Below, piece after piece: positions 7,656-15,336 of a stretch of 64,000 bases of DNA (position 1 is its first letter; every line of letters starts with the position of its first letter). The stretch is from Streptomyces decoyicus (GTDB taxonomy: Bacteria > Actinomycetota > Actinomycetes > Streptomycetales > Streptomycetaceae): contig NZ_CP082301.1 in assembly GCF_019880305.1 (NCBI RefSeq), positions 7,502,001-7,566,000 of the forward strand, in the 5' to 3' direction. The position numbers and the translations under genes are program-made. Below the pieces are notes generated by a model that had not been told where the DNA came from, made no database searches, and saw only the letters and a list, made by a program, of their open reading frames with translations.

Positions 7656-9398
7656 TTGAACGGCAACCACAACTTCACCCAACTCGTCCGCTCCAGGGCC
7701 GCCCAGACGCCCGACCGGGAAGCGCTGATCGTGCTGCCCGAATACGAGGGGCGGGCACAGCCCGAAGTGGTGACCTACCGGGCGCTGGACGAGGGCGCCC
7801 GGCGGCTGGCCGGCTGGCTCCAGGACCGGGGGGCCGCCGGCGAACGCGTGCTGATCGTGCACAGCGACCGCAGGCTGTTCGCCATCAGCTTCCTGGCCTG
7901 CCTCTACGCCGGCGCCCTCGCCGTCCCGGTGCCGCCGCCCGACGGCCGCGGCAACCTGGAAGCCCGCCTCGCCGGCATCGTCAAGGACGCCGCGCCCCTC
8001 CTCGCCCTGGCGGACGGGGCCGGTGCACCGGACGTCTCCCGGCTGCTCGCCCGGCACGGCCACGGCCATATCCCCTGCCTCGCCGCCGAGGTCGTCCCCG
8101 CCTCCCGGGCCTGGCAGGAACCGGACCTGCCCGGCGACACGGTCGCCTTCCTCCAGTACACCTCCGGCTCCACCCGCGAACCCCGCGGAGTGGTGGTCAC
8201 CCACGACAACCTCCTCGCCAACCAGCGGGCGATCAGCCGGGTGCTGCACACCCTGCCCGGCGCCCGCCTCGGCGGCTGGCTGCCCTTCCACCACGACATG
8301 GGCCTGATCGGCCAGTTGCTGCATCCGCTGTGGCTCGGCGGCAGCAGCGTGCTGCTCTCACCCGAGGCGTTCGTCCGGCGCCCGGTGCGCTGGCTGGAGG
8401 CGATCGGGCAGCACCACGTCACGGTCAGCGGCGCCCCGGACTTCGCCTACGACCTGTGCGTACGGCGCGTCACCGACGAGCAGCTCGCCACCCTGGACCT
8501 GTCCGGATGGGAGACCGCCGTCAGCGGCGGCGAGCCGGTGCGCCCGGCCACGCTCCGCGCGTTCGCCGCACGGTTCGCCCCGGCCGGCCTGCGCCCCGAG
8601 GTCCTCACCCCCTGCTACGGCCTCGCCGAGGCGACCCTGCTGGCGTCCGGCGCACCGGCCGGGACCGAGCGCCGCGAACTGACCGCCGACGCCGCCGCCC
8701 TGGAAACCCATGAGCTGCGGGCCCCCGCCGAGGGTGCACCACGGCGCCTGCTCACCGACTGCGGGGAGCCCGCCGACGGCGAACTGCTGATCGTCGACCC
8801 GGCCACCCGCAAGCCGCTCCCCGACGGACGGATCGGCGAGATCTGGCTGAGCGGCGACAGCATCGCGCGCGGTTACTGGCGCCGCCCCGCCGAGACCGCC
8901 GCGGCCTTCAACGGCACCACCGCGGCCGGCCGCGGCGGCTATCTGCGCACCGGCGACCTCGGCACCCGCGAGGACGGCCGGCTCTATGTGACCGGCCGCC
9001 TCAAGGACATGATCGTGGTGGCCGGCCGCAACCTCTATCCGCAGGACCTGGAGACCACCGTCCAGCGCCTCAGCGCCCTCTTCGGCGCCGTCACCGCCTT
9101 CGTGGTCCCCGGCGAGCCCGAACGCGTCGTCGTCGTGCAGGAGTTGCGGGCCGGCAGCCGCTACGACATCGACCTCGCCGCCCTCACCTCCTCGATCGGT
9201 GCGGCCCTCACGGAGGAGTACGACGTACGGGCCGGCGCGGTGCTGCTCGTACGGCCCGGTACGGTCCGCCGCACCACCAGCGGCAAGGTCGAACGCGCCG
9301 CGATGCGACGGCAGTTCCTCCAGGGCGAACTACGGCCGCTGCACCAGCAGATCGAGCCCGAGGTCCAGCAGCTGCTGCCGGTCGGGAGCGTGCGATGA
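7656..9398 (+). CDS. Fatty acyl-AMP ligase (FAAL)
   Basis: 580 aa. TTG start behind GAGGGGGAGG. It is an ANL-superfamily adenylating enzyme with 'FLQYTSGSTREPRGVVVTHD' (A3 core), 'YLRTGDLG' and the hinge region 'VTGRLKDMIVVAGRNLYPQD'. The overall layout resembles FAALs, which activate a free carboxylic acid as acyl-AMP and load it on a carrier protein without CoA. The partner carrier is most likely the ACP domain encoded two genes downstream. The stop overlaps the next start (ATGA), beginning a four-gene operon of ligase, dehydrogenase, carrier fusion and PPTase. The substrate acid is unknown. Confidence 0.85.
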   Translation: MNGNHNFTQLVRSRAAQTPDREALIVLPEYEGRAQPEVVTYRALDEGARRLAGWLQDRGAAGERVLIVHSDRRLFAISFLACLYAGALAVPVPPPDGRGNLEARLAGIVKDAAPLLALADGAGAPDVSRLLARHGHGHIPCLAAEVVPASRAWQEPDLPGDTVAFLQYTSGSTREPRGVVVTHDNLLANQRAISRVLHTLPGARLGGWLPFHHDMGLIGQLLHPLWLGGSSVLLSPEAFVRRPVRWLEAIGQHHVTVSGAPDFAYDLCVRRVTDEQLATLDLSGWETAVSGGEPVRPATLRAFAARFAPAGLRPEVLTPCYGLAEATLLASGAPAGTERRELTADAAALETHELRAPAEGAPRRLLTDCGEPADGELLIVDPATRKPLPDGRIGEIWLSGDSIARGYWRRPAETAAAFNGTTAAGRGGYLRTGDLGTREDGRLYVTGRLKDMIVVAGRNLYPQDLETTVQRLSALFGAVTAFVVPGEPERVVVVQELRAGSRYDIDLAALTSSIGAALTEEYDVRAGAVLLVRPGTVRRTTSGKVERAAMRRQFLQGELRPLHQQIEPEVQQLLPVGSVR

Positions 9399-11104
9399 GC
9401 GGCCCGGCGCAGGACCGCATCGACCGCCTGGAGTCCGCGTTCGGCCCGCTGGACGACCCCCGAAACCCCTGCGGACAGGACGCCCTGCTCGCCGCCGACG
9501 CCGCCGGCGAGTCCCTGGCCGCGGCCGAAGCGGTGCTGGACTCCTACGCCTTCGACGCCGAGTTCGTGCCCGAGCGCCACGGCGGCCGGCTGGCGCGGAT
9601 GGACGTCCTGGGCCGGGTGCTGCGCCCGGTCTTCCGCCGCGACGCCTCCCTGGGCTTCGGCTACGGACTGAACTGCTTCTTCGCGGCCGTCCCGGTGTGG
9701 ACCGGAGGCCAGGACGACCAGTGCGCGCTGGCCGCCCGGCTGCTGCTCGACGGCCGGCGGATCGCGGTCGCCCGCCACGAGGTCGCCCACGGCAACGCCT
9801 TCGTCCGCGAGGAGTTCGCGGCCGCGCCCGTCGAGGAAGGGTTCCTGCTCAACGGCAGCAAATCGGTCATCGCCAACGCCGCGCGCTCCGCGGGCCTGGT
9901 GGTGTTCGCGCGCACCGGCGAGACCAGGGGCCGCACCCACTCCGTGCTGCTGCTCGACCGCGACCGGCTCCCCGCAGGCCGGGTACGCAACCTGGGCCGC
10001 CGCGCCACCAACGGCATGCGCAGCACCGACTTCAGCGGCCTGAGCATCACCGACTGCGTCGTCCCGCGCGAGTCCCTGGTCGGCTCCCTCGGCGACGGCT
10101 ACGAGCTGAGCCTGCGCTCCTCCCTCGTCATCCGGGGGCTGATCCCGTCCATCGTGCTGTCCGGCGCGGACACCGCGCTGCGCACCGTCGCCCGGTTCGC
10201 CACCCGGCGCCGCGCCGACGGCCGCTCCTCGCTCGACGTACGGCATGTGCGGGACGTGCTGACCGGCGCGTTCCTGGACCTTCTGCTCAGCGACTGCCTG
10301 GCCGCCGTCGCCACCCGCGCGCTGCATCTGCTGCCCCGTCAGATGAGCGCCTACGCCGCCGCCGCGGCCTACCAGGCCCCCAAGCTGCTCGCCGAGTCCA
10401 TGGACGAGATGTCGGCGGTGCTGGGCAAGGCGACCTTCGCCGAGGCCGGCGCGTACGCCATGTTCCAGAAGCAGCTGCGGGATCTGCCGGTCACCTCGCT
10501 CGGCCACGCCGGCAGCGCAGGGCGCCAGGTCAGCCTGCTGCCACAGCTGCCGTACTTCGCCCGCAACGCCTGGTTCGCCGACCCCGAGGCACCGGCCGCG
10601 CTGTTCCGCATCCACGACGGGCTGCCGCCGCTGGACCTGTCGGAGCCCGCGCTGCTCGGCGACGGCGATCCGCTCGCCGCGACCCTGGTGGCCTGCACCG
10701 ACGAATTGGAGGGCGACACGGCCGCGTCCCCCGGCGGCACGCTGCGGTTCCTCGCCCGCGCCTGCACCGCCGAACTCGCCGATCTGCGCGAGGCGTTCAC
10801 CGATATCGCCCCCGACGACCGCAAGGCGCTGGCCAGCCCGCACGCGTTCGGGCTGGCCGACCGCTACTCCCTCGTTCTGACCGCGGCCGCCTGCCTGGGG
10901 GTGTGGCGGGAGCAGCGCGCCGGCTCCGACGCCTTCCTCGCCGACCCGTCCTGGGCGACCGCCGCGCTCTACCGCCTGGGCCGCCGCCTGGGCCTGCCGC
11001 TGCCCGACCGCCCGGCCGCGGAGGAGGACCGGGTGCTGGCCGAGGTGCTGGCCAGACTCCACGGCCGCCGCAGCTACGACCTGTACGGATCCGCGCTGGC
11101 CTGA
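9395..11104 (+). CDS. Acyl-CoA (acyl-ACP) dehydrogenase, long form
   Basis: 569 aa, overlapping the FAAL gene by 4 nt. It has the N-terminal helical domain, central beta domain ('GFLLNGSKSVIANAARSAGL') and C-terminal helical domain of flavin acyl-CoA dehydrogenases, plus about 150 extra C-terminal residues (usual family length is about 380-400). Such enzymes make alpha,beta-unsaturated thioesters with FAD. In FAAL-linked operons the substrate is often an acyl chain held on an ACP, so here it probably desaturates the acid loaded by the FAAL onto the neighbouring carrier. The function of the C-terminal extension is unknown. Confidence 0.8.
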   Translation: MSGPAQDRIDRLESAFGPLDDPRNPCGQDALLAADAAGESLAAAEAVLDSYAFDAEFVPERHGGRLARMDVLGRVLRPVFRRDASLGFGYGLNCFFAAVPVWTGGQDDQCALAARLLLDGRRIAVARHEVAHGNAFVREEFAAAPVEEGFLLNGSKSVIANAARSAGLVVFARTGETRGRTHSVLLLDRDRLPAGRVRNLGRRATNGMRSTDFSGLSITDCVVPRESLVGSLGDGYELSLRSSLVIRGLIPSIVLSGADTALRTVARFATRRRADGRSSLDVRHVRDVLTGAFLDLLLSDCLAAVATRALHLLPRQMSAYAAAAAYQAPKLLAESMDEMSAVLGKATFAEAGAYAMFQKQLRDLPVTSLGHAGSAGRQVSLLPQLPYFARNAWFADPEAPAALFRIHDGLPPLDLSEPALLGDGDPLAATLVACTDELEGDTAASPGGTLRFLARACTAELADLREAFTDIAPDDRKALASPHAFGLADRYSLVLTAAACLGVWREQRAGSDAFLADPSWATAALYRLGRRLGLPLPDRPAAEEDRVLAEVLARLHGRRSYDLYGSALA

Positions 11105-11161
11105 CCACCCGCGCGCCCCGTCGCCGTACCGACGTACCCGACCTGCCCTGAGGAGCCCGCC

Positions 11162-12412
11162 ATGCACAGCACGCCGCCGGCCACCCCGCCGAACGAACCG
11201 GACTACGAGGGCTGGCTCACCGCCCGCCTACGGCACTACCTGGGCAGGCCGGTCGCGGCCGACGTCGCCTTCGCGGAGTACGGACTGGACTCGGTGGCCG
11301 CGCTGAGCCTCTACGGCGACATCGAGGAGGAGTTCGGCCCGCTGATCGACCCGACCGACATCTGGGACTACCCCACCGTGCGGGAGCTCACCCGCTACCT
11401 CCAGCTCCGCGACATCCGGCCCTGCGGCGGCCGGCGGATCCGCGCCGCCTTCGTCTTCACCGGCCAGGGCTGCCAGCACCCGGGAATGACCGCCGGCCTC
11501 TACATGCACTCCACCGGCTACCGCGGCTACCTCGACGAGGCCGCCGACGTGCTGCGGCCCTACACCGGCCTGTCCGTCGTCGACCTGATCCTCAGCGGTG
11601 ACCGCCGGATCCACCGGACCGCCTTCACCCAGCCCGCGCTGTTCGCCGTGCAGTACGCCCTCGCCCGCACCCTGGAGGAGGCCGGGGTGCGGCCGGTCGC
11701 GGTGCTCGGCCACGGCATCGGCGAGTACGCCGCGGCGACCGCCGCCGGGGCGCTGCCGCTCGCCGACGCCGCCAAACTCGTCGCCCTGCGCGGGGCGTTC
11801 ATGCAGTACCTCCCGGCGTCGAACGGCGGCATGATGGCCACCTGCGCCGCGCCCTACGAGGCCACCGAGGCGATCGCCGGTGAGCCGGGCGTCGTCATCG
11901 GCGCGATCAACGCCGCCCGGGCGACCGTGCTCTCCGGGGAACTGGCGGGCCTCGAACGGGTCCGGGTCCGGCTGGAGGAGCGGGGTATCCGCTGCACCCT
12001 GCTGGAGGTGTCGCACTCCTTCCAGTCGCCGCTGATGGAGCCGATGCTGCCGCGTTTCGAGGCGGTGGCCCGCCGGCTGCCCGGCGGCGCCCCGCGGCTG
12101 CCCTACTACTCCACGGTGCACGGCAGGCTCACCACCCAGCCGCTCTACGCGCCGTACTGGAGCCGGCAGATCACCGCCCCGGTCCGGTTCGCCGACGCGG
12201 CACGGCAACTGCTCGACCAGGAAACCCCCAGCCATGTCGTGGAGATCGGCCCGAAGGTCGTGCTCACCCCGTTCGTACGGCGGATGGGCGGCTCGGCCGG
12301 CCCCGTCTGCCTCGGGGTGTGCCGGGGCCCGGAGAGCAACGCCGTCGATCTGGCCGGCGTGCTCTCCGCGCTGGACGCCGGCCCGCTGTCCGACCCACTG
12401 GTACGGGCCTGA
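11162..12412 (+). CDS. Carrier protein fused to a catalytically dead acyltransferase domain
   Basis: 416 aa; ATG after GAGGAG. Residues 15-85 are an acyl/peptidyl carrier domain with the phosphopantetheine site Ser44 in 'YGLDSVAAL'. Residues 93-395 are an FabD/PKS-type AT domain with 'FVFTGQGCQHPGM', but both catalytic residues are gone. The nucleophile elbow reads 'LGHGIGEY' (Gly185 in place of Ser), and the catalytic-His motif reads 'SHSFQSPLM' (Gln287 in place of His). The rest of the AT fold is well conserved, so this is a retained pseudo-enzyme rather than decay. It may be a docking or recognition platform that holds the FAAL-loaded acyl chain for the dehydrogenase or PKS. Confidence 0.9.
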   Translation: MHSTPPATPPNEPDYEGWLTARLRHYLGRPVAADVAFAEYGLDSVAALSLYGDIEEEFGPLIDPTDIWDYPTVRELTRYLQLRDIRPCGGRRIRAAFVFTGQGCQHPGMTAGLYMHSTGYRGYLDEAADVLRPYTGLSVVDLILSGDRRIHRTAFTQPALFAVQYALARTLEEAGVRPVAVLGHGIGEYAAATAAGALPLADAAKLVALRGAFMQYLPASNGGMMATCAAPYEATEAIAGEPGVVIGAINAARATVLSGELAGLERVRVRLEERGIRCTLLEVSHSFQSPLMEPMLPRFEAVARRLPGGAPRLPYYSTVHGRLTTQPLYAPYWSRQITAPVRFADAARQLLDQETPSHVVEIGPKVVLTPFVRRMGGSAGPVCLGVCRGPESNAVDLAGVLSALDAGPLSDPLVRA

Positions 12413-12413
12413 C

Positions 12414-13250
12414 ATGGCGCCGGCGTCCCCCGCTGCCGGGCCCCCGCTCCGCCGCCCCCGGGCCGTCGCCGGCCCGCAGGGACCGTGGCACACCGTCCAT
12501 GACGACCTGGCCGCCACCGGTGTGGTCCTCGTCTACGGGCGGCTGGCGCAGTGGCTGCCGCACATCCAGGACGTGGCCCTGGTGCGCCCCGTGCTCGGCC
12601 GCGACTGGCACCGCTACCAGACGCTGACCCACCCGCGGGCCAAGGAACGGTTCCTGGCCTCGCGGCTGCTGCTGCGCTACGCCGCGGCGCTGGCCATCGA
12701 GACCGCGCCGGACCTGGTGGACCTGGCCTACCAGCCCGGCGGCCGGCCGTTCGTCCGCGGCTGCGACCAGATCGACATCAGCCTCAGCCACACCGAGGAG
12801 GTGATGGTGGTGGGCATCACCAGCCGCGGGCGGGTGGGCGTCGACGTGGAACTGGCGGCGCGCCGGATGGCCGGCACCGGCTCGGAGGCGCAGGGCTGCA
12901 CCCCCTTCGAGCGGCAGCGGCTGGATGCCGCGGACGACGGGGTCCGCAACGACACGCTGGTGCGGCTGTGGACGCTGAAGGAGGCGTACAGCAAGGCGCT
13001 GGGGCAGGGCCTGCGGTTCCGCTTCACCGAGTTCGGCTTCGCGCTGGACGGCACCTGGGCCCGGCTGGTCGGGCCGGACGGGCGGGACGCGGGGGCCGAC
13101 GACTGGGCCTTTGCCACCTTCGCCGTCGACGACAAATACGTCGTCAGCGTCGCCGTGCAGGACGCGGGGTTCGGCGGCGGCACCGACCTGTCCGTCCAGA
13201 CGGCGCTGGACGCCGGGCTGCTGGACGCGCTGCTGGACACGACCGGCTGA
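12414..13250 (+). CDS. 4'-phosphopantetheinyl transferase, Sfp type
   Basis: 278 aa; ATG 1 nt after the previous stop. It has the two signature motifs 'GVDVEL' (Mg binding, about 142) and 'WTLKEAYSKALGQG' (about 185), and the length of the Sfp class. It moves the phosphopantetheine arm from CoA to the conserved Ser of carrier proteins. The likely targets are the carrier domain just upstream and the type II ACP at 23.5 kb. It is the last gene of the FAAL operon and converges on the response regulator gene. Confidence 0.92.
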   Translation: MAPASPAAGPPLRRPRAVAGPQGPWHTVHDDLAATGVVLVYGRLAQWLPHIQDVALVRPVLGRDWHRYQTLTHPRAKERFLASRLLLRYAAALAIETAPDLVDLAYQPGGRPFVRGCDQIDISLSHTEEVMVVGITSRGRVGVDVELAARRMAGTGSEAQGCTPFERQRLDAADDGVRNDTLVRLWTLKEAYSKALGQGLRFRFTEFGFALDGTWARLVGPDGRDAGADDWAFATFAVDDKYVVSVAVQDAGFGGGTDLSVQTALDAGLLDALLDTTG

Positions 13251-13286
13251 CCCCGTGCCGGACGTGCGGCTACCGCCGGCCGTCCC

Positions 13287-13901
13287 CTACGGGATCCAGC
13301 CGGCCTCCTCCGCGATCCGGACCGCGTCGATCCGGTTGCGGGCGTTGAGCTTGGTGACGATCGCGGTGAGGTAGTTGCGGACGGTGCCCTGCGAGAGGAA
13401 CAGACAGCCCGCGATCTCCGCGGCGTCCGCGCCCCGGGCGGCCAGCCGCAGCACTTCCAGTTCGCGGGGCGAGAGCGGGTTCTCGGGGGAGTCCCAGGCG
13501 GCCAGGGCCAGTTGCGGGTCGATGACGCGCCGCCCCGCCGCCACGCTCCGCACCGCCTGGGCGAGCTGGTCGGGCGGCGCGTCCTTGAGCAGGAAGCCCG
13601 TCACCTGGGAGGCCAGCGCGCGGCGCAGCGTCCCCGGCCGCCCGAGGCTGGTGAGGATCAGGGTGCGGCAGTCCGGGAGGCGCTGGTGCAGCTCCGCGGC
13701 GGCGGTCAGCCCGTCGATGCCGGGCAGGTCGATGTCGACGACGGCGACATCGGGCCGGCTGGCGAGCGCGGCTTCCACGATCTTGTCGCCGCGGTCCACG
13801 GAAGCGATCACCCGCAGATCCGGTTCCAGTTCCAGAAGGGCGATGAGCGCACCGCGGATCATGTGCACATCCTCGGCGAGCAGGATCTTGACGGCGAGCA
13901 T
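13287..13901 (-). CDS. Response regulator, NarL/FixJ family
   Basis: 204 aa. Start at 13901 with a GGGGGAG site; longer upstream readings have no such site. The receiver domain (5-120) has the phosphorylation site Asp56 in 'AVVDIDLPG'. The LuxR-type HTH (about 140-200) reads 'LSPRELEVLRLAARGADAAE'. It is downstream of the sensor kinase with a 53-nt gap and is surely its partner. Sited inside the biosynthetic cluster next to the YcaO gene, it is a likely pathway-specific switch. Confidence 0.92.
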   Translation of the reverse strand: MLAVKILLAEDVHMIRGALIALLELEPDLRVIASVDRGDKIVEAALASRPDVAVVDIDLPGIDGLTAAAELHQRLPDCRTLILTSLGRPGTLRRALASQVTGFLLKDAPPDQLAQAVRSVAAGRRVIDPQLALAAWDSPENPLSPRELEVLRLAARGADAAEIAGCLFLSQGTVRNYLTAIVTKLNARNRIDAVRIAEEAGWIP

Positions 13902-13954
13902 GGCAGGTCTCCCCCGGCCGGCAGGTGCCCGGCGCGGAGCCGGGCAGGCATCGA

Positions 13955-15190
13955 TCAGGCCGCGGGTCTCGCGGCCATCCGGTCTTGCGTGGTGCGCGCG
14001 GCGATCGGCCGCGTCGGCGCCTCGGCCACCATCCGGAAGCACCCGTCGCGCGTCCGTTCCGCCTCCAGCCGGCCGCCGACCGCGCCGAGCCGGGCCTTGA
14101 GATTGCCGATGCCGCTGCCGCTGTGGGGGGAGAGCGCGGGCAGATCGTCGGGCACCCCGTCGTTGGTCAGGGTCAGCGTCACTCTCTCGTCCTCCGTGAC
14201 GGCGCTGATGCGGCAGGTCTCGACCTTGCTGTGGCGGAGAATGTTGGTGACACCCTCGCGCAGTGCGGTGGCGAGCACGGTGTCTATGACCGGATGCAGA
14301 TGTCCGCAGGCGATCTCGACCTCCGCCTGCACGTCCGCCGAGGCCAGGATCGCCGCGGCGGAATCCGCCTCGGCGGCGAGCGACATGTCACGGTACCCGC
14401 TGGCCACCGTGCGCACATCCGACAGTGCCTGACGTGAAATGTCCAGCAGGGAGGCGACCTCGTCGCGCGCCTGCTCCGGCCGGCCGGGCACCAGCCGGTA
14501 GATCAGCTCGCTCTTGAGCGTGATCGCGGAGAGGCTGTAGCCCAGCAGGTCGTGCAGGTCCCGCGAGAAGCGCAGCCGCTCCTGCGAGACGGCCAGCCGG
14601 GCGAGTTCGGCGCGGGAGCGGTGCACCTCCTGGACGAGGTCGGTGAGCCGGGACAGCCCGTAGATCACCAGGCCCGTGAAGAGCGTCGACAGCACCAGAT
14701 ACGACGTCTCCAGCCAACTGAGCGACACCACCAGCTGGAAGGAGGCGGGCACGGCGACCGTCGCCGCGAACGGGATCCACGCCCGCGGAAACGGCACCAG
14801 CAGGAGAATCGATCCCGCAAGCGGGCCGGTCATGCTGACCCAGGTGCGGTGGAAGATCAGGACAGGTGCGTAGGTGAAAACCGCCTGGGTCAGCAGCATC
14901 AGCACCCGCGTCCGCGTCGTCCAGCGCTGGGCCCGTGACGAGGAGTGCAGGAACTGCAGGAAGAACACGGCCAGCACGATGGCCACCGACGCGGCCAAGG
15001 TCGGCATATTGGCGCTGTACTCAAGGGAGTTGAGCGACACCACGATCGACAGGCATAACAGCACCACGATGGTGATGGTCCGGGCGAGCCGCGGCGCGGG
15101 CAGGTCACGGTCGGGCAGCCGCGCGGGCCACCGCGAACGCTGATGTGACGGCTCCGCGTCGGCATCGGACGGAACGCCGGTGACACCCAT
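13955..15190 (-). CDS. Membrane sensor histidine kinase (HisKA_3 type)
   Basis: 411 aa from the ATG at 15190, which has GGGGGG upstream; an ATG 48 nt earlier is possible but lacks a site. The N-terminal half holds about six hydrophobic segments with almost no external loop, so it probably senses membrane or intramembrane signals. The DHp helix has the phospho-acceptor His in 'FSRDLHDLLGYSLSAI', followed by a HATPase domain with 'ALREGVTNILRHSK' and 'GSGIGNLKARLGAVGG'. This is the DesK/LiaS-like layout. Kinases of this group often answer cell-envelope stress, so product or envelope sensing is plausible. Confidence 0.92.
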   Translation of the reverse strand: MGVTGVPSDADAEPSHQRSRWPARLPDRDLPAPRLARTITIVVLLCLSIVVSLNSLEYSANMPTLAASVAIVLAVFFLQFLHSSSRAQRWTTRTRVLMLLTQAVFTYAPVLIFHRTWVSMTGPLAGSILLLVPFPRAWIPFAATVAVPASFQLVVSLSWLETSYLVLSTLFTGLVIYGLSRLTDLVQEVHRSRAELARLAVSQERLRFSRDLHDLLGYSLSAITLKSELIYRLVPGRPEQARDEVASLLDISRQALSDVRTVASGYRDMSLAAEADSAAAILASADVQAEVEIACGHLHPVIDTVLATALREGVTNILRHSKVETCRISAVTEDERVTLTLTNDGVPDDLPALSPHSGSGIGNLKARLGAVGGRLEAERTRDGCFRMVAEAPTRPIAARTTQDRMAARPAA

Positions 15191-15236
15191 ATATGCCCCC
15201 CCGTGCCTTGGCTGCGCGGCTCTCGGACGTGACAGC

Positions 15237-15242
15237 ATAGTA
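15237..15242 (-). promoter_or_regulatory. Possible -10 box for the kinase/regulator pair
   Basis: On the minus strand this reads TACTAT in a locally AT-rich patch, about 47 nt before the kinase start. No convincing -35 box was found. It would let the two-component genes be expressed separately from ycaO, whose stop is 147 nt upstream. Confidence 0.35.
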
Positions 15243-15336
15243 TGGCCAAACCTAGGCCTGGACCGCCCCGTGAAGCGGGTTTTAGGAGCTGGGCGGGGCC
15301 TCTGGCATATGGCTCAGGGGCGGGCGGACGTAGGCC

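Noticed and set aside
11162..12412. Frameshift or sequencing error as the cause of the missing AT residues
   Set aside because: The frame is intact end to end, and the two substitutions are single-codon changes within otherwise perfect motifs.
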